From Hydrogenimonas urashimensis (lineage in GTDB: Bacteria; Campylobacterota; Campylobacteria; Campylobacterales; Hydrogenimonadaceae), in contig NZ_AP023212.1 in assembly GCF_016593255.1 (NCBI RefSeq), positions 1,706,501 to 1,770,500 of the forward strand: DNA of 64,000 bases, in the 5' to 3' direction. The position numbers and the translations under genes are program-made. Under the pieces are notes generated by a model. That model did no database searches and was not told the DNA's origin. It worked only from the letters and a program-made list of their open reading frames with translations. This document shows, one piece after another, positions 35,301-43,934 of this stretch (position 1 is the stretch's first letter; every line of letters begins with the position of its first letter).

Positions 35301-37269
35301 CCGCTATGAAAAAGATGGGGGATGGCTGCGCCGTTGCGCATTGGACAGCAAGGGGATCGGTCTGCAGATCGACGAAGACGGTTCGGCCTATTCAAAAAGC
35401 GATTACGGATACAAAGCGCCGCCTCAGGACAGAGAACGGCATCACGCTCCCGAAAAAGCGGCGATTTTCGTTTTTTCCGGAAATTTCGTCATCAGGGAGA
35501 GTGAAAACCCCCACGGCTATTTCGATGCCTGGGACAGGGACCGTCCTTTCGGTGACAGGAATATCTCTACGAAAATCGCGGGCGGGGTCTTTCCCCTCAA
35601 AGTCGTTTCGTTGACGGAAGAGGGGAAGGATGTCCAGGATTTCAACGGCACTGTCTGTTTGCGCTTGGTAAGAAAAGATGACAGATTTCCACTGAGCGGA
35701 TGGCGCAGAGTACGCTTTTTGGAAGAGAATACAACGGTCGTGACGTTCGAAACGGCTCATGCGGCGAGAAATGCCGCGGTGCATATCGTCTGGAAACGGA
35801 ATGTGGATGCCGACTGTCCTCTGTCTGATGAGGACAATGCTACCGATTCGACGGATATTTTTGCCATACGGCCTGAAAAATTTCTCTTCATCGATCCGCA
35901 GGAAGAGGCGAACCTGACGGCGGAGCATTCCTATGACTATCCCGGAGGCGTGAAAGCGGTGGGGCAGAGTGGCCAGTCCGTGATAGACTACAATACCACC
36001 GTGGTGTTGAAGCCGGTCAAAACCATGAGAAATGGGGAGATTAACGATTCGTTGGCCGGAATCTTTACCCGATCACTCTCTGCCTTTACTAATGGAGAGG
36101 CGAATCTTTCGTTCTCCTACGACGATGTCGGAATCATTGTAATGGAACTCAACGACACCACCTGGGCTTCGGTGGATACGGACGATACCCCGGAAATCAA
36201 CCGGACGGTTTACGGGGAGCGCAAAGTCGTTTTCATTCCACACCGTTTCGAACTGCTTTTCCCCGCGCAGCTGAAAATGGAAGACAACGACACCGCGAAC
36301 GGTTTCACCTATCTCTCCGGCGATCTCGCCATGAGTGCCTGGCTTCGGGGATTGACTATCGACGTGAAAGCGTTGGGCGAGCAAGGCGGTTTGATGCGCA
36401 ATTTCTCCGATCCGATGGACCGGCTTTTCGCCGACCCTGTCGATATTACGCCCATTCTGCAACTTCCGGCCAGGCACTCGCCTGCCCGTACGCTCGGCGA
36501 GCCCCAGCCCCAAAGCGGTGTCGATCTCGGTTTTGAGTCGGGCAAAGCGGTTTTGAGCTATTCGGATATCGCTTTCAACTACGACCGTCATTACGATGTG
36601 CCTCTCGATCCCTTCCGGGTGCCAGGTAGCGAGGGGAACCTTTCGGTGACGCTTCAAGACGCCGCCTATCCGTCGGTAGCGGGCAGTCTGTTTTCCGCTT
36701 TTGACGGCGGGGCGACCTTCTATTACGGAAGGGTGCGCGCGGAGGATATCCGCACCACCGAATTGGGCGTGGCGCATCGTGTCGAACTGGAGGTGTACGA
36801 CGCCCACGCGTCTCCCTTTGTTGCCGGTTTCCGCCAAAATTCGCTCCACTGGTACCGAAACGGGAAACATCGCGGCGCGGAAAACGGCGGCATCAGGGAT
36901 GCCAACGCGACAGTCGATCTCTCCCTGGGGAGTGCGAGGGATGCAAATATCCTGATAGATATAGGCCGATACGACAGCGGAACGGTGACGGTGGAGATCA
37001 ATACGACCTCCCCGCTTTCACGAAAACGGATCATCCATCTTGATATCGACAGATGGCTGTGGTACGTGCCCAAAGGGTTTGGAAGGGCCTACGCCTACGA
37101 TGCCGGCAGTGACTGCACGCAGCATCCCTGTTTTACCTACACCCTCACGCGGACAGGTGCGGCCGGAGGGGTGCAAAGCGGCGAGATCAACGGTTCCGAT
37201 TTCGATACGGGAGCGCTGGATGCCAACGCCACGTACCGGCGCAGAGAGGGAGTGAAACTTTTCCGATGA
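32365..37269 (+). CDS. mshQ: MshQ-like secreted LamG-repeat protein of the MSHA pilus locus
   Basis: A 1634-residue exported protein (signal peptide about 1-22, ending SLFAAA). Three LamG/concanavalin-like domains lie at about 27-240, 255-475 and 487-715; the first and third are identical over 184 residues. A beta-rich region at about 725-930 (FRTVPVVFILPTTRGDHPAATRI) resembles the lectin-like part of MshQ proteins. The C-terminal third (about 1430-1634, with FYYGRVRAEDIR) resembles DUF6701. No membrane anchor is seen. It is the first gene of the pilus cluster, overlapping the next gene as ATGA. By analogy it may be a pilus-associated adhesin or tip protein; the ligand is unknown. Confidence 0.72.
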   Translation: MKSLFFLIVSVFLVHLSLFAAAIPEAEWRMDACGWGGSTGEVRDSSGNGYDGTAHAATTREAKLCRGGDFSADGIKDYVALDHRAMDGLDDFSVSVWIKTSQSGNFGIISGANDSYDNEMLMWFMKDGKTFYPFLHGHYKGVSISDVSDGQWHHLVWTRHSTTNCLYVDGSKEGCVDIDHGDGPIRIDPGGLIVAQEQDSVGGRFDAKQDFEGVMDELKIFSTTLSDTQIQTIYENEKSGKNYEGSARECPCRFDLAAEYRLDACRWSGTGADVIDDSGRGYDLVAENGAFTTEGEVCRSGHFNGSDAKLKGAWQYEFHNAVTLTAWIKTTGGHGHYARIVEFSSHGGNYKYGTALAYDKNGKVLRGWTANADGERSEEVAYDMEANGYHDGRWHHVAYVYDGTRATLYIDGKNVNEVSTDIKNIEDPTTLAIGGYYPADGYSFKGEIDEVKIFSNALSPKQIDMVYRNESSGKNYNGSRRVCGCLIPRAAYRMDECMWEGGSTGEVRDSSGNGYDGTAHAATTREAKLCRGGDFSADGIKDYVALDHRAMDGLDDFSVSVWIKTSQSGNFGIISGANDSYDNEMLMWFMKDGKTFYPFLHGHYKGVSISDVSDGQWHHLVWTRHSTTNCLYVDGSKEGCVDIDHGDGPIRIDPGGLIVAQEQDSVGGRFDAKQDFEGVMDELKVYDAVLEGRQIEKIYENERNHFNVDGTQRLCLCCVAKSYRGALAPLQFEGEEVVLHNTLEDPTWTHISFKQPFRTVPVVFILPTTRGDHPAATRIKNVTTEGFDAIMAEPQGEDGPHYDQHVNYLAITPGIHKVGNTIFEVGSITTKKRQQASQGTTVVDEWAEVPSIFQDCQPAVVAQIQSLRNEKGLDQTGQDAIVRSKPWISVAVETNTTGVHVALERSETDEGAIDRAETIGYMLAEGNIQDSFSDDLNHTITFETLLADRYFIGWEDECRIIGFKGQYAKIPLIAATKNSRYEKDGGWLRRCALDSKGIGLQIDEDGSAYSKSDYGYKAPPQDRERHHAPEKAAIFVFSGNFVIRESENPHGYFDAWDRDRPFGDRNISTKIAGGVFPLKVVSLTEEGKDVQDFNGTVCLRLVRKDDRFPLSGWRRVRFLEENTTVVTFETAHAARNAAVHIVWKRNVDADCPLSDEDNATDSTDIFAIRPEKFLFIDPQEEANLTAEHSYDYPGGVKAVGQSGQSVIDYNTTVVLKPVKTMRNGEINDSLAGIFTRSLSAFTNGEANLSFSYDDVGIIVMELNDTTWASVDTDDTPEINRTVYGERKVVFIPHRFELLFPAQLKMEDNDTANGFTYLSGDLAMSAWLRGLTIDVKALGEQGGLMRNFSDPMDRLFADPVDITPILQLPARHSPARTLGEPQPQSGVDLGFESGKAVLSYSDIAFNYDRHYDVPLDPFRVPGSEGNLSVTLQDAAYPSVAGSLFSAFDGGATFYYGRVRAEDIRTTELGVAHRVELEVYDAHASPFVAGFRQNSLHWYRNGKHRGAENGGIRDANATVDLSLGSARDANILIDIGRYDSGTVTVEINTTSPLSRKRIIHLDIDRWLWYVPKGFGRAYAYDAGSDCTQHPCFTYTLTRTGAAGGVQSGEINGSDFDTGALDANATYRRREGVKLFR
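32469..33020 (+). repeat. 552-bp direct repeat in mshQ-like gene, copy 1
   Basis: This stretch and 33864-34415 match base for base as far as I can compare them by eye, at a constant offset of 1395 bases (in frame). Flanking bases diverge at once on both sides. It encodes most of the first LamG domain. Confidence 0.93.
33864..34415 (+). repeat. 552-bp direct repeat in mshQ-like gene, copy 2
   Basis: Second copy of the repeat at 32469-33020, encoding the third LamG domain. The middle LamG domain between them is a diverged homologue and does not share the nucleotide identity. Confidence 0.93.
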
Positions 37270-37907
37270 GACGGGCACTGACGATGGTGGAGCTGATTTT
37301 CACGATGGTGATCATCGGACTTGTCTTCATGGTGATCCCGAAAATCATTTTCGTGACCAACAAGAGTCTCGAAACGAGTGTCAAAGAGGATGCGCTCTAC
37401 AACGCGATGGCGCTGATGGGCATTATCGTCCGTCTGCCATGGGACGAGGAGAATACGAAATATGACCAGATACTGACCCCTTCCGCGGGAAGAAACGACT
37501 ACCGCTGCGACAGTTCCACAGGATTCTACCGCGTCGGGGGATTCAGGGGATCGCGCAACTGTATCGACAACAGCGTGACCCCGATGAACGCCTCCATGAG
37601 CCTCGGCAGGGAAGACGCCCTCTTCAACGATCTCGATGACTACGACGGCTACACGATCGAGACGACCACCCCCTACGGTTCGAAATACCGGCTCGATGTG
37701 ACGGTGCGCTATCTTCAGGACCCGCCGGCCGGAAGAGACGTCGATCTCTCGACACTGACATCCGCCTCCGGATCGACCGACATCAAGGAGGTTAGAGTGA
37801 CGGTGTCGAACGCTGCGGCGAGGAAGAAAGCTCCTTTTTCGGCATCGCTGTACTATCATGCCGTCAATCTCGGGCAGATCCGCATCAACAAAAGGGCGTG
37901 GCGATGA
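37266..37907 (+). CDS. Type IV pseudopilin, minor (MSHA locus)
   Basis: A 213-residue prepilin-like protein. The short leader MRRA is followed by LTMVELIFTMVIIGLVF, with Glu at mature position 5 and Ala rather than Gly before the cleavage site. One hydrophobic helix is followed by a globular domain with two Cys (about 79 and 99). It probably corresponds to one of MshC/MshD/MshO. Its ATG overlaps the upstream TGA. Confidence 0.82.
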   Translation: MRRALTMVELIFTMVIIGLVFMVIPKIIFVTNKSLETSVKEDALYNAMALMGIIVRLPWDEENTKYDQILTPSAGRNDYRCDSSTGFYRVGGFRGSRNCIDNSVTPMNASMSLGREDALFNDLDDYDGYTIETTTPYGSKYRLDVTVRYLQDPPAGRDVDLSTLTSASGSTDIKEVRVTVSNAAARKKAPFSASLYYHAVNLGQIRINKRAWR

Positions 37908-38839
37908 GACGGGCTTTTACGCTGATCGAGATTATCATGGTGATCGTCATAACCGGTATTCTCGCCATCGGGACCTTCAAAGCGCTCAACGCCCTTTTTA
38001 TCCGCAGTGTCAAAGCGCGGGCCGTGACGGAACTCTCACTCAACACTCAGGCGGTGCTCGATCAGCTCAGTATGCTTCTGTATAACCGCATTCCCGCTTC
38101 GGTCATCGGTTACGATCCTTCGGACGGGAGCGTCCAGCCGCTGGGGAGCATACTTTCGGCCAAACCGGTTCTCGAATGGCTGGGGACCGCCGAAGAGGCT
38201 TTGACATTTCGAAAGTACAGCGGATTTATAGATATGAACAGAAGTTCATATGCCACCCGGACGCTTTTCTCGCCTGATAGCGACGGGTTTGCGCTCAACA
38301 GGAGTGAGCAGCTGAAATTCGGCCATTCGGAGGATATATACGGCAAGGACCTGATCCGCCTGGTCTTTGCCGGGACTTTCGACGAGGGGGATGTGGCCGC
38401 GGGCGATCCCGTCAACGCCTTTGCATGGCACGGGGGGAGAGCCGACGGAATCTTCGCGATCCGGATGCGGCAGAATGGCGAAATCGTACTGAGCGGTTCG
38501 CCTGCCTACATTTACGAAAAGTACTATCTCGCCGACAGCGCCTACGCCGTGGCACGGGCGAAGGAGATCGACAAGAACGCCGCCTGCATCAAAAATCTGC
38601 CGACGAAAGTGGCCGATGAAACGCTGCTGCTCTTTTACGACTACCGGCCGTGGAAGGGGGAGAGTTTCTGCGCCGATCCGAAAGGCGCACAGGCGGGCAA
38701 AGTGACCGTGCTGGCGGAGGATGTGTCGGGATTCCGCGCCGAGACGGTCAACCGCACGATCCGTCTTGGCATCGACATGTTGCGAGCCGTCCGTGGTGCC
38801 TCGCCGGTGCATATCTCCAAGCAGAAGGTGGTGTTTTGA
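37904..38839 (+). CDS. Type IV pseudopilin, MshO-like minor pilin
   Basis: A 311-residue prepilin with leader MRRA and mature start FTLIEIIMVIVITGILAIG (Glu5 present). The large size suits MshO-type or GspJ-type minor pilins. I chose ATG 37904 because the leader then has normal length and AAAGGG lies about 9 bases upstream; GTG 37898 is an alternative. It overlaps its neighbours by four bases upstream and one base downstream. Confidence 0.82.
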   Translation: MRRAFTLIEIIMVIVITGILAIGTFKALNALFIRSVKARAVTELSLNTQAVLDQLSMLLYNRIPASVIGYDPSDGSVQPLGSILSAKPVLEWLGTAEEALTFRKYSGFIDMNRSSYATRTLFSPDSDGFALNRSEQLKFGHSEDIYGKDLIRLVFAGTFDEGDVAAGDPVNAFAWHGGRADGIFAIRMRQNGEIVLSGSPAYIYEKYYLADSAYAVARAKEIDKNAACIKNLPTKVADETLLLFYDYRPWKGESFCADPKGAQAGKVTVLAEDVSGFRAETVNRTIRLGIDMLRAVRGASPVHISKQKVVF

Positions 38840-39390
38840 TGTTCAAAAAACGGGAAACGGACAACGGAAAACGACAATGCGGAAGTGTCGCCGGGCATTT
38901 ATGGCACCTTCGATTTTTGGTTTCTGCTGCCCGATTCCCGACTACCCGCCGTCCCGCTTTCGGCATATGGCAGGCTCTCATCATCATTCTGATCGTCAGC
39001 GGTCTGATGGTGGTAGCGATGCGCTACGCGAAGATCGGGGCGGTCCATACCGCAGACAGCTACACAAGGGAGCAGGCGGAACTCTTCTTGCAAAGCGCCG
39101 TGGAGATCGCGTTGCTGCAGATCGCCGGGCACAAGAGGAGTTCGGAGTGTCTCGACCGCGTGCATCTGGTCTCCCGGGACGGAAAATTCACGGCCGATAT
39201 CGCCATCACCCGGTACTATCTTCTTGCAGGAAGCGCCGATCTGTCCGTCTGCGGAACGCTCGGATACCCTGTCGAAACGGAAGAGTCGCACGGCATGGTG
39301 ATGATGGAAGCCGTGGTCCAGAGCGTCCCGGGGCACCCAAAGGTGATTCATCCGGTGCGGCTCGTCAGAAGGATGGTGCAGCGGCCATGA
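38839..39390 (+). CDS. MshP/PilX-like pseudopilin with repeat-expanded leader
   Basis: A 183-residue protein. The hydrophobic helix IWQALIIILIVSGLMVVAM begins after FG at residues 41-42 and lacks Glu5, as in MshP, PilX and GspK. The sequence before it is 42 residues long, much longer than usual, because heptad element F lies between the start codon and the normal leader. A TTG at 38917 would give a 16-residue leader but has no ribosome-binding site, whereas ATG 38839 follows AAGGTGG and the TGATG overlap. Whether the long leader is still processed is unknown. Confidence 0.75.
   Translation: MFKKRETDNGKRQCGSVAGHLWHLRFLVSAARFPTTRRPAFGIWQALIIILIVSGLMVVAMRYAKIGAVHTADSYTREQAELFLQSAVEIALLQIAGHKRSSECLDRVHLVSRDGKFTADIAITRYYLLAGSADLSVCGTLGYPVETEESHGMVMMEAVVQSVPGHPKVIHPVRLVRRMVQRP
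38847..38955 (+). repeat. Heptad-repeat element F, inside the MshP-like coding start
   Basis: The left arm has AAAACGG, GAAACGG, ACAACGG, AAAACGA, CAATGCG (38847-38881). The right arm has CCGATTC, CCGACTA, CCCGCCG (38931-38951). Its reverse complement matches the left arm at about 12 of 17 aligned bases. A core of about 45 bases lies between. The reading frame stays open through the element. Confidence 0.7.
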
Positions 39391-39857
39391 AAAACAGAGC
39401 CTTTACCCTGATCGAACTGATTTTCGTCCTGATTCTCGTAGGAATACTCGGGAGCACTGCTGCCGCACTGTTCCGTCCGGACCGGCTGCTGAACGACACC
39501 AAATTCATCCTCGCCAAAATCATGAAAACCCGGTACGAGGCGATCGGCTACGACCACAGAAACTTCGACGGATCGATGACGCATGCCCCAATCGGCTGCC
39601 TGAGGCTTCAAAAGGGTGCGCTCGAAGACAACCGCTCCATCGCGGGCAGCTACCGGATGAAAGAGAGTACGGCCATCACCTTCGGGGGCATCGGCGGGAA
39701 CACAATTTGCTTTGACTCCCTAGGACGGCCTCACGACGGGGACTTCAGTCTCGCTTCACTTCTCCATCGGCCGGTCGATATTAATGTAAGCAACGGAAAA
39801 AAAACCTATTCGATCATCGTCTATCCGGTGAGCGGATATGTTACAATGAAATATTAA
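39387..39857 (+). CDS. Type IV pseudopilin (GspH/MshC-like)
   Basis: A 156-residue prepilin with leader MKNRA and mature start [17 protein letters not shown] (Glu5 present), then a small globular domain with two Cys in a disulfide-like spacing (about 73 and 113). It overlaps the upstream gene as ATGA and ends the minor-pilin group, 18 bases before mshI. Confidence 0.85.
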   Translation: MKNRAFTLIELIFVLILVGILGSTAAALFRPDRLLNDTKFILAKIMKTRYEAIGYDHRNFDGSMTHAPIGCLRLQKGALEDNRSIAGSYRMKESTAITFGGIGGNTICFDSLGRPHDGDFSLASLLHRPVDINVSNGKKTYSIIVYPVSGYVTMKY

Positions 39858-39875
39858 AATGACGAATGGATACAG

Positions 39876-41360
39876 ATGTTGACAGAGGCTATTTTTATCT
39901 GTTCGGGCGAAGAGAAGGAGCTGCTGAAATTCGATGGTTCCGCTTTTGAGAAAGCGTCGCCCAAACAAGCGAAAAAGGGGTATTGCGGAAGTGTCGTACC
40001 CATCGACCTGATCCAGTCGCACACATTCAAAATCCCCCTGGGGACCGGTGAAGAGAGAGTCTCCACGATCGTGGAGATCACGATGTTCGAAGAGGGGGGT
40101 CTCGATCTGGAGACGGAATACGCGATCACCTACGTGAAGCATCCTCTCGATTACGAATCCTCCTGGCTGATCGAAGCCTTCGCCGTATCGCACGAACGGC
40201 TGCACGAATACTACGATGCCGCCGTCGAAACAACAGGACACATCGATCTGCTCGCCGTGCCCTATCTTGTCTACGAAGCGCTCTACGCCTACGACAAGGC
40301 CGACGCCGCGTCGGTGGAGCTTTTTCTCTATCTCGGGGAGGATGCCTCCTACGGGGTTCTTTGCAAAGAGGGGCGCTATATCGCCCATCGAAGACTCCCC
40401 TCCCTCGCATCGATCGCGCTCAAGGCCCAGGTGAGTGTGGAGGCGCTCAAAGAGAGCCTGCGCCAGCGGGGACTGGAGAAGGAGAAGTACGGACCGGACG
40501 AAACGCTTCTTGTCACCGTGATTCAGGACGCTTTCGCCAACATCGTCGAGCGGGTGGCCCAGACGGTCAATCACAAACGGGGGATTTTCGGTATCGGCAA
40601 GGTCGATACGATTCTCCTCGATTTCGAGCAGGAGACGATTCCGGGTCTTTGGGAGCTTTTCGACAGCTACGGTTTCGAGGAGAGCCGCAAAGGGGCATTG
40701 AGCTGCTGTGAAGCGCTGGAGGCGCCCCTGCAGCACCGGGGTGTCGAAGCGCTCTACCTTCTTGCCTCGGCCCAGGGAAAGCTCGAGGCGCCCAATCTGA
40801 CGATTTTTGAAAAACGTCCCGGTTTTTTGGGGAGTCATACGGGAAAATTCGTCATGGCCGCGGGTGTCGCGGCGTTGATGACGGCAGGCTGGGGATTGTT
40901 CGAGCAGATGGAGCTTGACGGACTGCGGACGAAACAGGACGCGCTGCAGGTACGTCTGTTGAGCGTGGAAGAGAAGAGCCGCTATTTCAGAAAGAAGCTG
41001 CTCGAAGAGCGTGCCCGGCGTGATAGGGTGGCGCAGAAGCTGAAAAAAGAGAAGCAGACGATAATGGCGATCGACGAGGCGGCCGATGCGATGATGCTGA
41101 TCAAAGCATCGAAAGCCAAACGCCAGAAGATGATGAAAGATGTCCTGGAGGCGATGCGTCGCTACAGACTCTCCGCGACGTCGATGGAGCAGAACGGTTC
41201 ACGGACGATGCGGGTTGATATCGTCACTAGCTACGCGAGGCGCGACAGAATCGCGAAATTCATGAAGGATCTGGTGGACCGGGGGTACGAAAGCGTCGGG
41301 ACCGACGCGATCAGACTCGACGAGGATGTCTATCAGAGCCGTGTGGAGATCGTACGATGA
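39876..41360 (+). CDS. mshI: MshI-like pilus assembly protein (PilM-PilN type)
   Basis: A 494-residue protein. The N-terminal part (about 1-320) has an actin-like PilM-type fold pattern. A single transmembrane helix lies at about 325-345 (FVMAAGVAALMTAGWGLF), followed by a coiled coil and a PilN-like periplasmic domain. In MSHA systems MshI combines PilM and PilN roles and links the motor to the periplasmic alignment complex. Its place before mshJKLMNEG fits. The start has only a weak ribosome-binding site. Confidence 0.8.
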   Translation: MLTEAIFICSGEEKELLKFDGSAFEKASPKQAKKGYCGSVVPIDLIQSHTFKIPLGTGEERVSTIVEITMFEEGGLDLETEYAITYVKHPLDYESSWLIEAFAVSHERLHEYYDAAVETTGHIDLLAVPYLVYEALYAYDKADAASVELFLYLGEDASYGVLCKEGRYIAHRRLPSLASIALKAQVSVEALKESLRQRGLEKEKYGPDETLLVTVIQDAFANIVERVAQTVNHKRGIFGIGKVDTILLDFEQETIPGLWELFDSYGFEESRKGALSCCEALEAPLQHRGVEALYLLASAQGKLEAPNLTIFEKRPGFLGSHTGKFVMAAGVAALMTAGWGLFEQMELDGLRTKQDALQVRLLSVEEKSRYFRKKLLEERARRDRVAQKLKKEKQTIMAIDEAADAMMLIKASKAKRQKMMKDVLEAMRRYRLSATSMEQNGSRTMRVDIVTSYARRDRIAKFMKDLVDRGYESVGTDAIRLDEDVYQSRVEIVR

Positions 41361-41977
41361 GGATGCTCCGGGAGACCGAAAGCCAGCTGGAAGCGTTCCC
41401 TCCGGCCAAAAGGATGGCCCTCACGGCCGGGACGGCACTGATGATCGTGGCGCTCGGATGGTACGGATGGATCGAACCATTAGGGGAGCAGATCGACGCG
41501 GCGCGGATGGAGTGCCGGCAGCTCGAGCAGAAGATCGCCGCGGTCGATCTGCGCCGAATCGAAAGAAAGCTGGAAGAGGTCAAAAAGAGGCGAATGGAAC
41601 TTGAAGAAAAAGTTCAGGAGACAGCGGCGGCGAAACGCTACCTTCAGAGTCGGGCGAAACGGCTCGATTTCATCTGGTTCGAGCAGAAGAGTTTCCTGGA
41701 GATGCTTGACCGGGTGCTCAAACGCTCGGTCGAACTCGGCCTGCGCATCGATCTGATCGAAAGCTCCGACGATAAAGGCGGGGTCTCGCCGATGATCGAA
41801 AGAAGAAAGCGTGTCCGTATCGACGGTGCGGGAGATTTTCCGGATATCGTGAGACTGATCCACTATATCGAAAGCTTCAATGCTCTTCTCAAAGTCGAAG
41901 GGGTGAAAATTGGGCTCGACAAGAAGAACGAGACCCTTTTCCATCTCGATCTAGTGAGTTACGGAGCGAAACTGTGA
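41357..41977 (+). CDS. mshJ: MshJ-like pilus assembly protein (PilO type)
   Basis: A 206-residue protein with a short cytoplasmic N-terminus, one transmembrane helix (about 23-39), a coiled coil (about 48-95) and a C-terminal ferredoxin-like domain as in PilO. It would pair with the PilN-like part of MshI in the inner-membrane platform. Its ATG overlaps the mshI stop. Confidence 0.8.
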   Translation: MRMLRETESQLEAFPPAKRMALTAGTALMIVALGWYGWIEPLGEQIDAARMECRQLEQKIAAVDLRRIERKLEEVKKRRMELEEKVQETAAAKRYLQSRAKRLDFIWFEQKSFLEMLDRVLKRSVELGLRIDLIESSDDKGGVSPMIERRKRVRIDGAGDFPDIVRLIHYIESFNALLKVEGVKIGLDKKNETLFHLDLVSYGAKL

Positions 41978-42384
41978 AATTTTTCGCCGCTCTTCTTTTC
42001 GCCTCGGCGCTCTCCCTTTGTGCCGCAAGCGGGATCGATGTCGGAACCATTGTGAAAAAGTTCGAGAAGGTGGGGGCTTGGCGCCTGCCTCCGACGCCCG
42101 ACTACGAAGTGTACGACCCTTTCAAACGTGCCGAACCGCTGATGAAAAAGAGTGGCCCAAGGGTGCCGCCGAAAGTGCGCAGGACAACGATCCGGGTAAC
42201 CGCCGTCATGAACGACAAGGCATTCGTCAACGGCCGATGGGTAGGAAAAGGAAGCCGTGTGGGTTCATACCGAATCATCGATGTCCGCGCCGACGGCATT
42301 GTGGTCAAAGAGGGGAACAAAAGGCTTTTGCTTCCTTTGAAACGTGAAAGAAAACTCTTGCAGATCAAGGATAAACAACCATGA
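41974..42384 (+). CDS. mshK: MshK-like periplasmic pilus protein
   Basis: A 136-residue exported protein (signal peptide about 1-19) with a DPFKRAEP segment and a GspC-homology-region-like core (VTAVMNDKAFVNGRWVGKGS, VGSYRIIDVRADGIVV), as in MshK and PilP. It is thought to connect the inner-membrane complex to the secretin. GTG start overlapping the upstream stop as GTGA. Confidence 0.78.
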   Translation: MKFFAALLFASALSLCAASGIDVGTIVKKFEKVGAWRLPPTPDYEVYDPFKRAEPLMKKSGPRVPPKVRRTTIRVTAVMNDKAFVNGRWVGKGSRVGSYRIIDVRADGIVVKEGNKRLLLPLKRERKLLQIKDKQP

Positions 42385-43934
42385 AACGGATCTTCGCCGC
42401 GCTGATGCTTTCGGCACTTGTGCTTTTCGGGTCGGTCGATTGTCAGAACAAACTCTTCTCGTTTTCCACCGGCGCGCAGAACGGCCCCATCACCATTTTC
42501 GACATCGTCCGGAATCTGGCGGACACCTGCGAATTCAGCGTCATGTTCTCCGACGAGGAGGCCAAAAGAGTCGTACGAACGCCTTTGGAAATGGTCCATA
42601 TCCATGACTATACACTCGACGAAATGTTCTCCTTTCTTTTCGACGAACACAATATGTTCTACCGTTACGACCCGCAACGGAGGATCCTCACCATCTCCTA
42701 CATCGAGACCAAGTCGTTCCATATCGACTACGTCAACCTGAGCGAACTCAAAACGGAGTCGATCAAGTCGATCACGGTGGGCGCTTCGAACAACAACGAC
42801 AACTACAACACCTACGGGGGGGGTGGCGGCTACGGCAACACCGGAAGCGGCGGGTACGGATCGGGGTACGGCAACGAAAACGGCGGCGACAATTCCGACT
42901 ACACCACGATCAAAACGGTGACGGAGTTCAAATTCTGGGACAATTTCAAGGAGCAGATCGACGCCATTTTGCAGAGGGACGAAGACAGCCACAGGGTCCG
43001 GAGCAAATCGCTGATCAACAAGGAGGCAGGTATCGTCACCGTCACGGGCACGAAGCGGCAGATCGAACGTGTGCAGGAGTATATCAATCATGTCACAGGA
43101 CGCCTCCACAAGCAGATCATGCTGGAAGCCAATCTGATCGAGCTGCGGTACGCCGACAAAAATACGACGGGAGTGGATTGGAGCCGGTTCGACCTGAAGC
43201 TCCGCGGACTGGCCCGCAAAGGGGATGCCTTCCTGCTTCCCGAGGGGTACAAGCTCGGGTACCAGTTTACGATGGACGGGCTTCTTAGTTTTCTGCAGCG
43301 CTACGGGGATGTCCACACGATCTCCAATCCCAAGGTGATGACCTTGAACAACCAGCCGGCGGTCATCAATGTGGGAGACCAGATCAACTACAAATACCAA
43401 ACCGGCGCCATTACGACGACCACTACCGGCAATCCTGTGGGCACCAACACCTATACGATCGGTTCGGTGTTCGTCGGTCTGACGCTCAATATCGTCCCGG
43501 AAGTGACGGACGACGGATTCATCATCCTCAAAATCAATCCTGTCGTCAGCGAACCGATTCGTCGGAACGAGGGACTTGACTACAACCCTCAGCCCGAAGA
43601 GGGGGACTTCCCGAGCAGTCCTCTCAATACGGACGAAGACTCCTCGGTGCGCCAGATGCCGCCGGATGTGAAAATCAAGCAGCTCACATCCATCGTCAAG
43701 GTCAAAAACGGCCACAAGGTCGTAATCGGCGGACTCATCAGCAAACGGGTGATCAACTCGAACACGAAGGTGCCGCTGCTTGGAGACATACCGCTGCTTG
43801 GCCGGGCTTTTCACCATACCGGCACCGAAATGCAGAAGGTGGAGCTGATCGTCATTATCACACCCCGTATCGTCGACGGCACGGAAGTGCCTTCCATTGA
43901 CGAGGCGCTTCAGATGGAGGGAGAAGAGAGATGA
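42381..43934 (+). CDS. mshL: MSHA-type pilus outer-membrane secretin
   Basis: A 517-residue secretin. A signal peptide (about 1-20) and an STN/N0-like domain (about 30-115) come first. Next is a Gly/Tyr/Asn-rich insert (about 135-172), then N1-like KH folds (VTGTKRQIERVQEYI) and the secretin core with SNPKVMTLNNQPAVINVG, VGLTLNIVPEV and KNGHKVVIGGLISKR ending in VELIVIITPRIV. It forms the outer-membrane pore for the pilus. It overlaps neighbours on both sides as ATGA. Confidence 0.9.
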   Translation: MKRIFAALMLSALVLFGSVDCQNKLFSFSTGAQNGPITIFDIVRNLADTCEFSVMFSDEEAKRVVRTPLEMVHIHDYTLDEMFSFLFDEHNMFYRYDPQRRILTISYIETKSFHIDYVNLSELKTESIKSITVGASNNNDNYNTYGGGGGYGNTGSGGYGSGYGNENGGDNSDYTTIKTVTEFKFWDNFKEQIDAILQRDEDSHRVRSKSLINKEAGIVTVTGTKRQIERVQEYINHVTGRLHKQIMLEANLIELRYADKNTTGVDWSRFDLKLRGLARKGDAFLLPEGYKLGYQFTMDGLLSFLQRYGDVHTISNPKVMTLNNQPAVINVGDQINYKYQTGAITTTTTGNPVGTNTYTIGSVFVGLTLNIVPEVTDDGFIILKINPVVSEPIRRNEGLDYNPQPEEGDFPSSPLNTDEDSSVRQMPPDVKIKQLTSIVKVKNGHKVVIGGLISKRVINSNTKVPLLGDIPLLGRAFHHTGTEMQKVELIVIITPRIVDGTEVPSIDEALQMEGEER

